Part shown: positions 1 to 7,829 of the stretch, piece by piece
Layout of the letters: every line of letters starts with the position of its first letter
How positions within the stretch are numbered: position 1 is the first letter of the stretch
From: Arachnopeziza araneosa
Lineage: Eukaryota > Ascomycota > Leotiomycetes > Helotiales > Arachnopezizaceae
Assembly: GCA_003988855.1 (NCBI GenBank)
Contig: QYAI01000281.1
Coordinates: 1-12,092 of the forward strand
Direction of reading: 5' to 3'
DNA: 12,092 bases
Notes under the pieces: model-generated
The model's input: the letters and a program-made list of their open reading frames with translations, nothing else
What the model was told of the DNA's origin: nothing
Databases searched by the model: none
Position numbers and translations under genes: made by a program

Positions 1-126
1 ATTGAGGCAGCACCCGAAGTTGACTCCTTTGATGAAAGGGATGAGATCAGCATGGCGATCGCCAGAACTATCGATGACACTATCGATGACACTATCGATG
101 ACACTATCGATAGAACTATTGATTGA
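1..126 (+). CDS. 3' end of an open reading frame, probably a retrotransposon polyprotein tail (partial)
   Basis: Frame 1 is open from the first base to a TGA at 124-126 (41 codons), so the gene starts outside the window. The tail is acidic and ends in a TIDD repeat encoded by a 12-bp tandem repeat. No domain can be recognised. I link it to a Ty1/copia-like element only by position: 45 bp downstream lies a TG...CA segment with a TATA box that looks like a 3' LTR, and a purine-rich stretch (ggaaaggaaa, 145-154) between them could be a polypurine tract. The typical C-terminal motifs of copia RNase H are not visible. It could instead be the end of an unrelated host gene. Confidence 0.35.
   Translation: MEAAPEVDSFDERDEISMAIARTIDDTIDDTIDDTIDRTID
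67..114 (+). repeat. 12-bp in-frame tandem repeat (TIDD)
   Basis: The unit actatcgatgac occurs three times exactly (67-78, 79-90, 91-102), followed by a variant ending in aga (103-114) and a partial decayed unit (actattgat, 115-123) just before the stop. Because 12 is a multiple of three, copy-number change would alter only the length of the encoded T-I-D-D tract. Confidence 0.9.
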
Positions 127-171
127 CTATTGACAGAGACTATTGGAAAGGAAACTATACGAGAAGAACCG

Positions 172-303
172 TGTTGGCTGTCCTTCTCGTACGAAGGGTA
201 TATATAGAAAGCTTCAAGCACTTGGTGCTCTTTAGCTTTACCTTCTTGAAATAACAGATTCATCATTCACGTGCTTTGACCGTGCAATCGTGAAACCCTT
301 ACA
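172..303 (+). mobile_element. candidate 3' LTR of a Ty1/copia-like retrotransposon
   Basis: The segment starts TGTTGG and ends TTACA, so it has the TG...CA ends of an LTR, and it carries a TATA box (tatatata, about 199-206) near its 5' side. It follows a reading-frame end and a purine-rich stretch. Its right boundary is independently supported: the sequence from 304 onward aligns base for base with an inverted repeat copy at 9737 downward, while 172-303 has no counterpart there. A 5-bp target duplication would be tgcaa (304-308). At 132 bp it is short for an LTR. The 5' LTR and internal domain are outside the window, so the left end is less certain than the right. Confidence 0.5.
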
Positions 304-466
304 TGCAAAGCTAAAGCTAAGCTACTAAGCAAACTAGCGCGTCTAAAGTAAATAAAACTTATTATAGATTTTAAAGCTTCTTGCTTTTTTTTTTAGCTTA
401 AAATAGTCTAAAATAAAGCCTTTAACTTTCTTTCCAAGCTTTTAATTTAGCCTTGTAACAGTTTTT
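304..466 (+). repeat. heavily mutated copy of a dispersed repeat (left copy)
   Basis: The segment is homologous over its whole length to the reverse complement of 9573-9737. About 25 differences are seen, essentially all transitions, plus a length change in one T run. In all but one of them this copy carries the A or T. The conserved core actagcgcgtct (333-344) is identical in both. This is the pattern left by RIP acting on duplicated DNA. The repeat family is not recognised. A possible continuation to about 510 is too degraded to align well. Confidence 0.8.
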
Positions 467-590
467 AGTTTTGCTTTATTAGTACTAGTACTAATTTTTT
501 ATTTTTTATTTTAAGTTTGTAGTATATAAATAAAGCTGTTTTTTTTATTATTTTTTACGCTTAAAGCTTAGTGTTTATATTTAAGTATGC
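467..590. other. AT-rich low-complexity tract
   Basis: T-rich and A-rich runs without an open reading frame. It is probably the continuation of the mutated repeat starting at 304. Base composition returns abruptly to normal at about 588-600, which marks the likely edge of the mutated island. Confidence 0.6.
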
Positions 591-1543
591 AAAGGGAAGG
601 TCGTTCGGGCTCAGCTACGCAGAGATGACCGCCAGCTCCACGGGATGGGTGTGGTTGATTGGATTTCGAGCAGGATTGGACCAATCATAGGCTGATTTCT
701 CGATCTTCGGTGAAGCCGAGGGACGCTGGGGATTTGCATGGTGAATGAGTCCTGGTAGGAACCTGGAGGGGCTGAGATTTCATGCGCAGGACCAGATCAG
801 GTTGATTTCAGGACAGCATACGGCAGTTGCGAGCGGCAAAGCTGGTGTGTGGACGAGACCAGTCCAATTCCGACAGGCAGGCGATCACAGATTACCACTT
901 AAGCTGCCTAATTCCCCTCGCTGGATATTCCACATATGCTCAAACTGGTTTTCTCCTCTGCCCACTTCTTTTCGTGATGGCTACCCTTCAGAGTACGCAA
1001 TTTGTTCAATCTGCATTTCCCCTATCAAACGGGCATGGAGATCCGGACTTCGGCAGCGACAATGGATATTGTAGCGAGGCCGAGAAGAGGACTCATCCCG
1101 CAATACGCACGCGCTGGAGCATGGTCCGTCCCAGAAGCGAGTAAGCTTCCTCCCACAGGTGGACAGAGAGCAGCTCAAGCTCTGTGTGCCTACTTGCCCC
1201 TGGGCATCTGCTGGGACGAATATCTGAAAGGGACCTTGTCCTTCTGTCGGCCAGTCCTGACGCAGGAGTAGGTATGGCCGAGGGAAGCGGGGTTCAAGGC
1301 GAGGAGGATAGGGGATCAGATGCATGGGCGAAACGCCACAAGAGAAAATGAAGAGGTTGGCATCGGAAGGAGGCAAGAGGTGGAAGGCGGAACGTCTTTA
1401 TGGGAAACAATTCGTATATTATACAAGTCGCACGTTTATTGACATCCCTGGTATCATTGTATCGTACAGTTCTCCCTCCATCCTTTTCAAAAATAAACCC
1501 CCCCCCCAACCAAAACAACAATGCTGATTCCCAGTACTCCTGC
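591..1543. other. intergenic region of normal composition, no gene resolved
   Basis: Several overlapping short frames are open on both strands, as expected of GC-balanced non-coding DNA. The most gene-like is a + frame from an ATG at 977 to a TGA at 1349-1351 (125 codons), interrupted once by a TAA at 1142-1144. Its product would be Ser-rich and end in a basic cluster (KRHKRK). A CAA-to-TAA transition could explain the stop. No domain is visible, and a 131-codon - frame (981-1376) overlaps it, so I do not call either. Just left of the kinase gene, 1499-1508 is a C run that would lie in or near the 3' UTR of that gene. Confidence 0.4.
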
Positions 1544-4193
1544 CTATGCAATTGCCTGTTCCTCCTTTCTCAAAGAAGTTATTGCCCCGTCGAACGCCTC
1601 GATCATCCCATCGTACATTATACTGTGGTCGTGGAGCGTGCCTGTGAAGATGTCCCCATCCCTAATTGGAAAGAGAGCGGATCGGAGCTCGCGAGCCAAC
1701 GGCTTGAGGTTCTCGAACTCCGGCGCAAACTTCGCGATAACGTTCTCAAATCGATTTTTGCCCACGTGGCCCTGCTTTGTATTGGCAATTTCTGTATACA
1801 CCCCAGTATACCAACCTCGCAGTATATTTGTCTTCGGTCTCATCACCTTCTTGGGTTTTTGCCTGCCCGTACCTCCGTAGCCATATCGAATGCACATCCA
1901 TACGAAGACGTAAAAAAATGACTCGAGGTCGTGCCGATATGTGTGACCTTTGCCTTCAAGAACCTCGATCGCCATGAATTGCATAGTGCCAGTGCGGTGA
2001 CGAGCCCCACTCGGCATGCCGTCCAGCTCCTTTGCCAAGTCCAAGTCAATTAGTCTTCCTTTCGGGGCATTTTCGGCAGGAAGTTCGGTGATGATGATAT
2101 TATTTTCGGAGACATCCCGATGAAGAATCTTTCCATCCTCGAGCAGTGACCTATGACCTCGGATAGCATCGCGCAGCGCCTCCAAAAGCTCTCTGGCCGA
2201 TTGATATTCGTGGAGAGGTCGTCCAGCTGGTGAAGTTACCAAGCAGTAGTTCACTCGGTTGCCGTACGTCTCACTTTCGCAGTCTGTCAGACTGTCGGCT
2301 TCGGCTTCTTGAATACTGTCGACATTATTCCGCTGCCACTCATTCCGGCAGTCTGCCAGACTGTCGACCACTGTTTCTTGAATACTAGAAGCGCCGATTG
2401 CGTCTAGCTGGTCTTCTTTGCGCACATTTGTCGCGCTGGCATGACTACCGTCGGATTTGGACCTCTTCAGTCTGCTACCCTCATCAAGTCTTTCATCTCT
2501 TTTTCTTTTCTGCCCAGAGGAAGAAGTTGTGGCGCTACCTGCACCGATTTCTAGGCCAATCAAGTGAGCCACACTGCTCCCTGACCTTCCCCTGAGGCTT
2601 GTTTTCGAGTATGCCCGGCTAGATTCTGGACTACTATCGACCCAAAAAGCTTTCTTCGACAGCCTCCGTGGCGACCCAAATTTCATGGATCGTCGCAAAT
2701 GTGAAATGGTGTCCGGGTCGCCGTCGATAGTAATCTGCTCATGATTGAACCACACAGCAATGCCCGTGACTCCTTTCTCCTTTGCCAACTTCAACAGTTC
2801 TCCCTCTCGCTGCCTTTTGTCAGACGGCCAAGCGAACTTCACAACGTACTCCCAGTCCGTTGAGCCGGGTCTCTTCCCTCGATAACACGTTGTTCCTCGG
2901 CACACTATCGCTTTTGTCGAGGCGATTGGCTTGTCCTCCAAAGAGATCCTCACATCTCGAGTGACGATGTACTTGCCATTGCCGTCATGCTTAATAAACG
3001 TGTTCAAACCCAATTCTGCATCAGACATCAGCGCATAACCAGCAAGGACCTTGACAAATCGCTCCGGCTCTTTGTGAATGTCGAACTTCTCGGAGTTGTA
3101 GGGTCCAGATCTGTCGAACACCCAAAGCCGCATCAGACTTCCGCAGATCGTAAAACCAGGCACGAACCGCCGGTCTGGTTGACTTCCAAACACTTCGCGC
3201 GCATACCCTGCCAACTGCACCAGTGTTTTTGCAGATCGATCCTCATCAGGATTCTGTTTGTGTTCCCCAATAACAAGTACATTTGACCAGTCGCGCTCGC
3301 CTTCCGGTAAGGCAGTGTCGGTGGGAGTGAGGAAAATGTCAAGCTTGCGATCAGCCTCCGAGCCTCTCAACGCTTTGTTCGCTGATGTATAATACCTACG
3401 GCCAAGTCCGCTGAGAACAGTGTCCTGGAACGTCATGAACCACTCAAAAAATGAACCTTGAAGCGAAGGCTCTGGCCACCCGCTCCAGCGACCATCTGTA
3501 TACTGGGCTCTCGACTCTTCGTAGATATCCCTCGCCTCGTTCGACCATGTCTTCCTCTCAAAGTATCGTTCAAAGAACCCTCCGACATTGTCGAAGACTC
3601 GCCCTTTAAGCTCCTCGCAGACTCGCTGGTCAACCTCGTCGTGTGTCTGCTCAATCCCCCTCTGAGAAGCAGAGCTAGATCGGAGTGGCGTGTCGAAGAC
3701 GGCTTTCTCGAAGGCAGTCGGAGGCGTGGCAGGAGTTGTTCGCACGACTAACTCAAACACGGCAAGCCAAATATCCGCATCATTCCAGGTTAGCGCATCA
3801 GGCTCATTCCCCACAATCTGTTCTATCAGGGGGGTAGCTGATGCGACGTCCAACTTGTTCGAATCCACGCGCTCGTATAGTATAGCAAGATCGCCAGAGA
3901 CAGTTCTGTCAGCTATTCGGGAAGGGAGGGTACGAGCAGCTGGTTCGATCTGCAGAGCTTGGATGAGGTCGAGTACTAAGGTTTTGACAACTATGTACGT
4001 TAACAAGGAAGCCAGCTAGAAGAAGTTGAGCCATACCTGGGGCGGCAGCTGTTGCAAAGACAATTTGAACGGCATTCGACGACAACGGGACACCAAGATC
4101 AGAACGTGTAGATTCAAAGAGACGACGGAAGGCACCTAGCCGTTCCTTGATCGGATTACGCCTGATTTTATCAAGTTCGGAGGTTGTGGCCAT
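1544..4193 (-). CDS. FunK1-type fungal protein kinase with PD-(D/E)XK-like motifs before the kinase domain
   Basis: Two exons, 4193-4037 and 3990-1544, with a 46-bp GT-AG intron (branch-like GTTAAC) give 867 residues in frame. Motifs: D270, E295-H-K297 and Q311-x3-Y315 resemble a PD-(D/E)XK nuclease core. G418-TTC-Y is the family's glycine-loop equivalent, K437 (VVKFAW) the beta-3 lysine, E448 or E450 the helix-C glutamate, H676-R-D678...N683 the catalytic loop, D701-L-D703 in place of DFG, and H739-D740-LESFF the family's helix-F signature. A basic, disordered linker at 547-564 (KRKR...LKRSK) looks like a bipartite nuclear signal. All kinase residues are present, so the enzyme should be active on Ser/Thr substrates, which are unknown. 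The start at 4193 gives a normal N-terminus. An in-frame ATG at 4403 would add 70 residues that do not look conserved. It is the only large intact gene here. Confidence 0.9.
2279..2389 (-). repeat. imperfect 69-bp direct duplication inside the kinase gene
   Basis: The roughly 42-bp segment starting gcagtctgycagactgtcg and ending ttcttgaatact occurs at 2279 and again at 2348, a period of 69 bp (23 codons). The protein copies read SIQETVVDSLADC and SIQEAEADSLTDC. The duplication lies in the variable linker between the N-lobe and the HRD loop and keeps the frame. Confidence 0.85.
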
Positions 4194-4675
4194 GATCGCA
4201 GATTGAAAAGAACGCGAATAGAGTATTGAGGGCCTGTGATGTGACGATGCAAGTTTATCGCGAATTCGCTGAGGCGGGTGCGATACGATTACGCAAGGTC
4301 CAGCGTCGGAATAACCCGCCCCTAAATTTAGCCTTCTTTTGAGCCTCGTGGGCCGGCGAAATGTGATCACTGAATTCTCCACACTGTATCGTTTCTTATC
4401 CATTAAGTTTCAAACTGATAATTTCGCCGGCTGCCTAATTTTTGTGAATAATACGAATTATATCATGTGATATTGAGCAAAGTCATGATATATATCACGG
4501 GGCGCTAAAACTCAGGCAGAAAGTTTATCCGATCCGAGACTACTGACCGCTTAACGTTCAAGCCAGCAATCTGGAGATCATTCTTCCTCACCGCGTGCTA
4601 GGTACGCCAGGGTTCCAACTATTTCATTCCATCATTTCAGCAAAACAGTGTGCGATTCAACGCTTCTTTGCTGCT
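4194..4675. promoter_or_regulatory. divergent intergenic region with palindromic sites
   Basis: This is the shared upstream region of the kinase gene (-) and the APH-type pseudogene (+). At 4460-4473, ATATCA and TGATAT arms flank a 2-base centre, and at 4467-4498 gtgatat and atatcac form a second inverted pair with an 18-bp spacer. Such sites could bind a dimeric regulator, but AT-rich sequence makes chance pairs likely. The tail ttcattccatcatttcag (4623-4640) looks like an intron 3' end, so the APH gene may have had an upstream exon here. Confidence 0.35.
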
Positions 4676-5255
4676 ATGTCTGCCTATCCAGAATATTCCT
4701 TGGATGTTGCAATTGCAGAATTCTTCTTACAGACGTCTGCATCTCGGGAAGCATGCGACACTAAGGCCAAAGACCTTGTTAGGGGAGAAGTTGTCCCTGT
4801 GACCGTGCAGAGCAACTGTAGCTACTTGGTCTACGCTAGACCTGAATTCGAATTCGTTGTCTAGTTTCGTCTCAAGTCTTTGATGCTTAAATCAGAGATT
4901 ATAGCTCTAGCGCGAGAAATATATAGCTCTCTAGCCTCGAACGCTTTATTCTACGAACAGTTAAGAAAAGATAGCAAAGAACCTCTATTTGCATATGTTA
5001 TAAATCGAATACTCGGTATTAGCTATTTGGACTTTGTTCTTGCAAATAGCTTTCTCGAAAATTCGGACAAGAACTTCGTTTGGCGAAAAACGCTCATGTC
5101 GGACGTGGCACGGTATAGTTCTTCCTTCGTCTTTTTTTATACTTCGAATCGCACTATAAAGATGCCTTTACATTTCTTACAAGAAAGTGCTAATTAATTA
5201 CAGTTTTTTTGCTCTCTTCTGGAAAGCCCCTCAAGAGGTCGTTAGAATAAACTAA
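4676..5255 (+). pseudogene. broken N-terminal part of an APH-type phosphotransferase gene
   Basis: Two exons (4676-5112 and 5204-5255) joined across a 91-bp GT-AG intron (branch-like gctaat, acceptor attacag) read through MSAYPEYS, VVPVTVQSNCSYLV, GISYLDFVLA and FFALFWKAPQEV, phrases I recognise from the N-lobe and linker of fungal aminoglycoside-phosphotransferase (APH)-domain proteins. The family phosphorylates small molecules or proteins through a kinase fold. The frame is cut by TAG at 4862-4864, where the family usually has glutamine (CAG), a single C-to-T change. The second exon ends in TAA at 5253-5255, and nothing after it resembles the rest of the domain: the HxDxxxxN catalytic loop and the C-lobe are missing. 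The gene is therefore both mutated and truncated, ending 94 bp short of the convergent pseudogene. An exon upstream of 4641 is possible. Confidence 0.65.
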
Positions 5256-5349
5256 GCTGCATTATTATCTGCTATCTTAGTGCTTAGGAACAAACACAAG
5301 ATACAGACACCTTATCGTACTATGCTTTGTAAGCGAAACGACTAAGTAA

Positions 5350-6154
5350 TCAGAGAACGCCTACATCGACGAGAGCCTTCTTGAGGTTATCGACGTCGCT
5401 TAGTTTAGGTTAAGGTTTCCTAGCATTAAAAACCTGGTAGTTGCCCGAAGTTTTCTTAGCATGCGTTTCGTTTGCCTGGCATACGCGCAGCTGCTTATCT
5501 CGAGCTTCAAACTTTCAACTAGTAATTCGGGTTAGTAAGCAGCAGCGTATAACTGCAGCATCTAACATGACAGTTTCTTAGTCGAGAATAAGCTCTTACA
5601 TGCTTTAGTTCATACTATCAATAAGAACCTAGAGGCCAAGAAGATTCGTAAGGCCGTTTGTGATAAGATAGTCGATAAAGTCGGCGAAGAACTTCTTTCT
5701 AACACTTGACAAGTCAGGCATGAGTTCGTCCTGGTACTCGTATGCGATGAAACTATCACTCGTGAGAACGAAAATATGTCCATGGACATTGCTAAGCTCG
5801 ACAGCGTCGATTTCCGTTACTTTGGTCTAACGGCCACAAGGATTTTCGAAGTTGCTTCCTAGCATGACGGTATTTTCTAGTGTTTTAAAGTGGCTATGAA
5901 TCAAATGAACACTAAGAGTCTTGTAAGCGTTATAGCGGACGAAGAGCGCTGCAAGCTTTTGTATATGTTTCTCCGGGACAGGCGGCTGTTCCGCATCGTC
6001 AAGCAGACTATTGTAGCTAGTAATTGTTAGCAATAAGTTAGACTTCAAGTCGAGACTTTAAAGCTTACGCATCGCGACTTTTCTGTAGGTCTTTGATCTC
6101 TAAGGCCCTGTCGAGACCCGGAATGCCTGAAGAAGTAGCAACAAGAGTTGCCAT
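5350..6154 (-). pseudogene. decayed two-exon gene of unknown function, full length, seven in-frame stops
   Basis: An ATG at 6154 opens exon 1 (6154-6069). A 52-bp intron (6068-6017) has a GTAAGC donor, a GCTAAC branch point and an ACTAG acceptor. Exon 2 (6016-5350) ends in TGA. The joined frame is 753 nt, exactly 251 codons, with no frameshift. It carries seven internal stops (first at 5827-5829), each one or two transitions from a Gln or Trp codon. Phrases such as HIQKLAALFVRYNA, NTVMLGSNFENP and KVTEIDAVELSNVHGHIFVL look like a hypothetical protein family seen in many filamentous fungi. I know no function or domain name for it, and no signal peptide or membrane segment is visible. Transition-only damage with a perfectly kept frame indicates RIP rather than slow neutral decay. 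Confidence 0.75.
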
Positions 6155-6434
6155 GTCGTCAAGGCCGTGAGTCAAGAAGTTTTGATCTAATGCTCGAAAT
6201 GCTCGAGGGTTGCGTTATTTTTGTACTATACACAACGTAGTCAAATTCCAGAGAGGAGAGAGGATGGAAAGATGGTTAGAGGGGATGGTAGAAGCTTGAT
6301 ATAGAGAACTGGAGGGGCAGATAAGGTGCGTCTTTCTTTGGGTAGCGTCCTGCAGAGTGCCAAATCGAGAGAAACCATTGCTGCTGATTGGATTGAGAGT
6401 GCATTTTAGGACAATACATGGGATACATTGTGCA
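6155..6434. other. no gene seen
   Basis: Upstream region of the - strand pseudogene and of the short + fragment at 6435. A purine-rich stretch (gagaggagagaggatgg, about 6252-6268) is present. No motif or convincing coding frame is visible. Confidence 0.4.
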
Positions 6435-6644
6435 ATGAACCGGCCCCAGCCACCGGGACCCGTCCTCTTCATGACTGCTCAGAACCTGGACGAACCTAAT
6501 AACAACGTGGACCTCTTCATCTGCCAGCCCCCAATGTCAGATCTATTTGAGACGCAGAATGAGGTCACCCAAGACGACTGTGATGCGTTCGCCCAGAACC
6601 TTGTGAAGGGCTCCGTTACGTTAGCAGGGGTGATCAACCAGTAG
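6435..6644 (+). pseudogene. possible second APH-type phosphotransferase fragment (N-terminus)
   Basis: An ATG at 6435 opens 69 codons ending TAG at 6642-6644. The piece TQDDCDAFAQNLVKGSV aligns with SREACDTKAKDLVRGEV of the APH-type fragment at 4676, including the Cys-Asp pair, the A..LV(K/R)G core and the following Val. Shortly after, another frame reads PVDLLDLEKYYLIQFGSD (6620-6673), which resembles the next family strand, so a frameshift near 6620-6640 may have broken the gene. No later APH motif is found. The match is short and the first 30 residues are not recognised, so this stays tentative. Either this gene and the one at 4676 are ancient paralogues, or the likeness is chance. Confidence 0.35.
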
Positions 6645-7257
6645 ATCTCCTGGACCTGGAAAAATACTACCTCATTCAGTTTGGTTCAGATGTGGAGAAC
6701 TTACAAACTGTTACCCCTACCACGAAGTAGGCAGCCAGGATATCACTGTGATGTTGAAGATAGCCTCTCACTGGTTCGTTTGCAATCCTCTCCACACATT
6801 TCCTAGCAATCACGTGAACATTGTAATGCGACTGTATCAAGTCGATCCGGTCAATTTGTGTCTTCATTTCTATCCAAAAAGATTCACAATAAGCTTAAAC
6901 ATTTATGAAATTGATATCTGTCGAGTGATCAGGACAACGATTATGCAACTACAAAGGGTGCCACTATGCCTATAAATTTCCTCCTCTTCCCTTTGCGCCC
7001 AATGTTGTGGGGTTACGCCATGTGCAATTCGGGCTCGAATTATCCACAATTTGAAAGGACGTTCGAACCAAACCAGAAATACTAAAATCCAAGATCCCGT
7101 ATCAACAATCCAGCCTAGCAACAGGTGCCCATCTCACGCCAAGGTTGTTCCCACTCTCCTACGGCTAGGCCTCTCCTTGAAGCCAAAGCATAATAGTCCT
7201 AATCTGAAGTCGGCTGTTAACTAAGGAGAATATGGATATGCTGTAGATGGCCCTTAC
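6645..7257. other. no gene resolved; probably remains of the two flanking pseudogenes
   Basis: The left part may hold further decayed coding sequence of the + fragment. The right part on the - strand may hold downstream exons of the pseudogene starting at 7476: a donor GTAAGG at 7257-7252 and candidate acceptors near 7200-7215 exist, but two frames with several stops compete and I cannot choose. A 72-codon - frame (6903-7121) with no ATG start is open but matches nothing I know. Confidence 0.35.
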
Positions 7258-7476
7258 CTAGGTTGCGTTCCCAAGATGCTCGTCCGTAGCCGGGTCTATG
7301 AGCTCATCCGATCCACCGACCGTGGACCGAAGAAGCTCGGTAGTATATAGATCTGAGAGCTGATCCTAGGTAGTCTCAGACTAGGCCTCTCCGGGATTGT
7401 CATCACCTTCGGACGACTTTGACTCGGATGATGACTGATTCGGGCCACCTTGCTGGCCCGTTGGGGCGTCGGTCAT
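7258..7476 (-). pseudogene. first exon of a broken gene of unknown function
   Basis: An ATG at 7476 opens 73 codons up to a GTAAGG splice donor (7257-7252). The product starts with a Gly/Ser/Glu-rich, probably disordered segment (MTDAPTGQQGG, then Ser-rich acidic residues), followed by a more ordered stretch with DQLSDLYTTELLRSTV. TAG stops at codons 32, 37 and 73 are each one transition from Gln or Trp. Support for a real gene comes from upstream: a TATA box at 7633-7626 and a CT-rich leader reading into the ATG in normal fungal promoter order. I do not recognise the family, and the later exons are not resolved. Confidence 0.4.
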
Positions 7477-7625
7477 CTCCGGAGCCACTGTCAACGTGTG
7501 GATGATAGTTTACGTACTGGCTGGGCAAAGATATACACCGATTGAGAATGTTTAGAAGATGCTTGAAGAGCTGGATGTTGGAAACACGGAAGGCGATGGT
7601 TAAATCTTTGGGGGGGATCCGTGCC

Positions 7626-7633
7626 CTTATATA
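7626..7633 (-). promoter_or_regulatory. TATA box upstream of the pseudogene at 7476
   Basis: On the - strand the sequence reads TATATAAG, 150 bp before the ATG, followed by a pyrimidine-rich stretch (about 7525-7580). This is the usual layout of a filamentous fungal promoter. Confidence 0.45.
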
Positions 7634-7636
7634 TTC

Positions 7637-7829
7637 TTACTTTTTCGTATAATTGTCACAACGAAGGTCTATTATGGCGCGGACAACACCGGACCGTCGA
7701 TTAAGGGAGCTGATTCCTTCACCCCCTTGAAGAATCGGCAGTCCACGGTTGCAGTATGATGCGTTGGCGTATCGATTCTGCGGTTCCCAAAAATAGAACC
7801 TCTCCGTGTGGTACCCCTCCATTATTGGT
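7637..7829. other. short region of normal composition, no gene called
   Basis: Both strands have short open frames here, none with a recognisable motif. GGTACC occurs twice, 17 bp apart (about 7812 and 7829), at the point where composition shifts to the AT-rich island on the right. Confidence 0.3.

Noticed and set aside
304..593. Terminal inverted repeats that would make 304-593 a small MITE
   Set aside because: The right end pairs with the left end only if many transitions, one gap and about four transversions are allowed. In AT-rich mutated DNA this is weak, and the left edge is better explained by the LTR insertion.
981..1376. 131-codon open frame on the - strand
   Set aside because: It overlaps open frames in two other readings, shows no motif, and has Pro/Arg/Ser composition typical of a GC-balanced shadow frame.
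1400..1921. 173-codon + frame overlapping the 3' end of the kinase gene
   Set aside because: It is antisense to conserved kinase C-lobe codons and has no domain of its own.
4194..4403. 70-residue N-terminal extension of the FunK1 kinase from an ATG at 4403
   Set aside because: The frame is open, but the extension lacks family-like sequence. The ATG at 4193 starts directly at the family's N-terminal helix and has a good context.
6676..6975. Short open frames on both strands (63 and 75 codons)
   Set aside because: They are complementary to each other and match no family. They lie in the decayed sequence between two pseudogenes.
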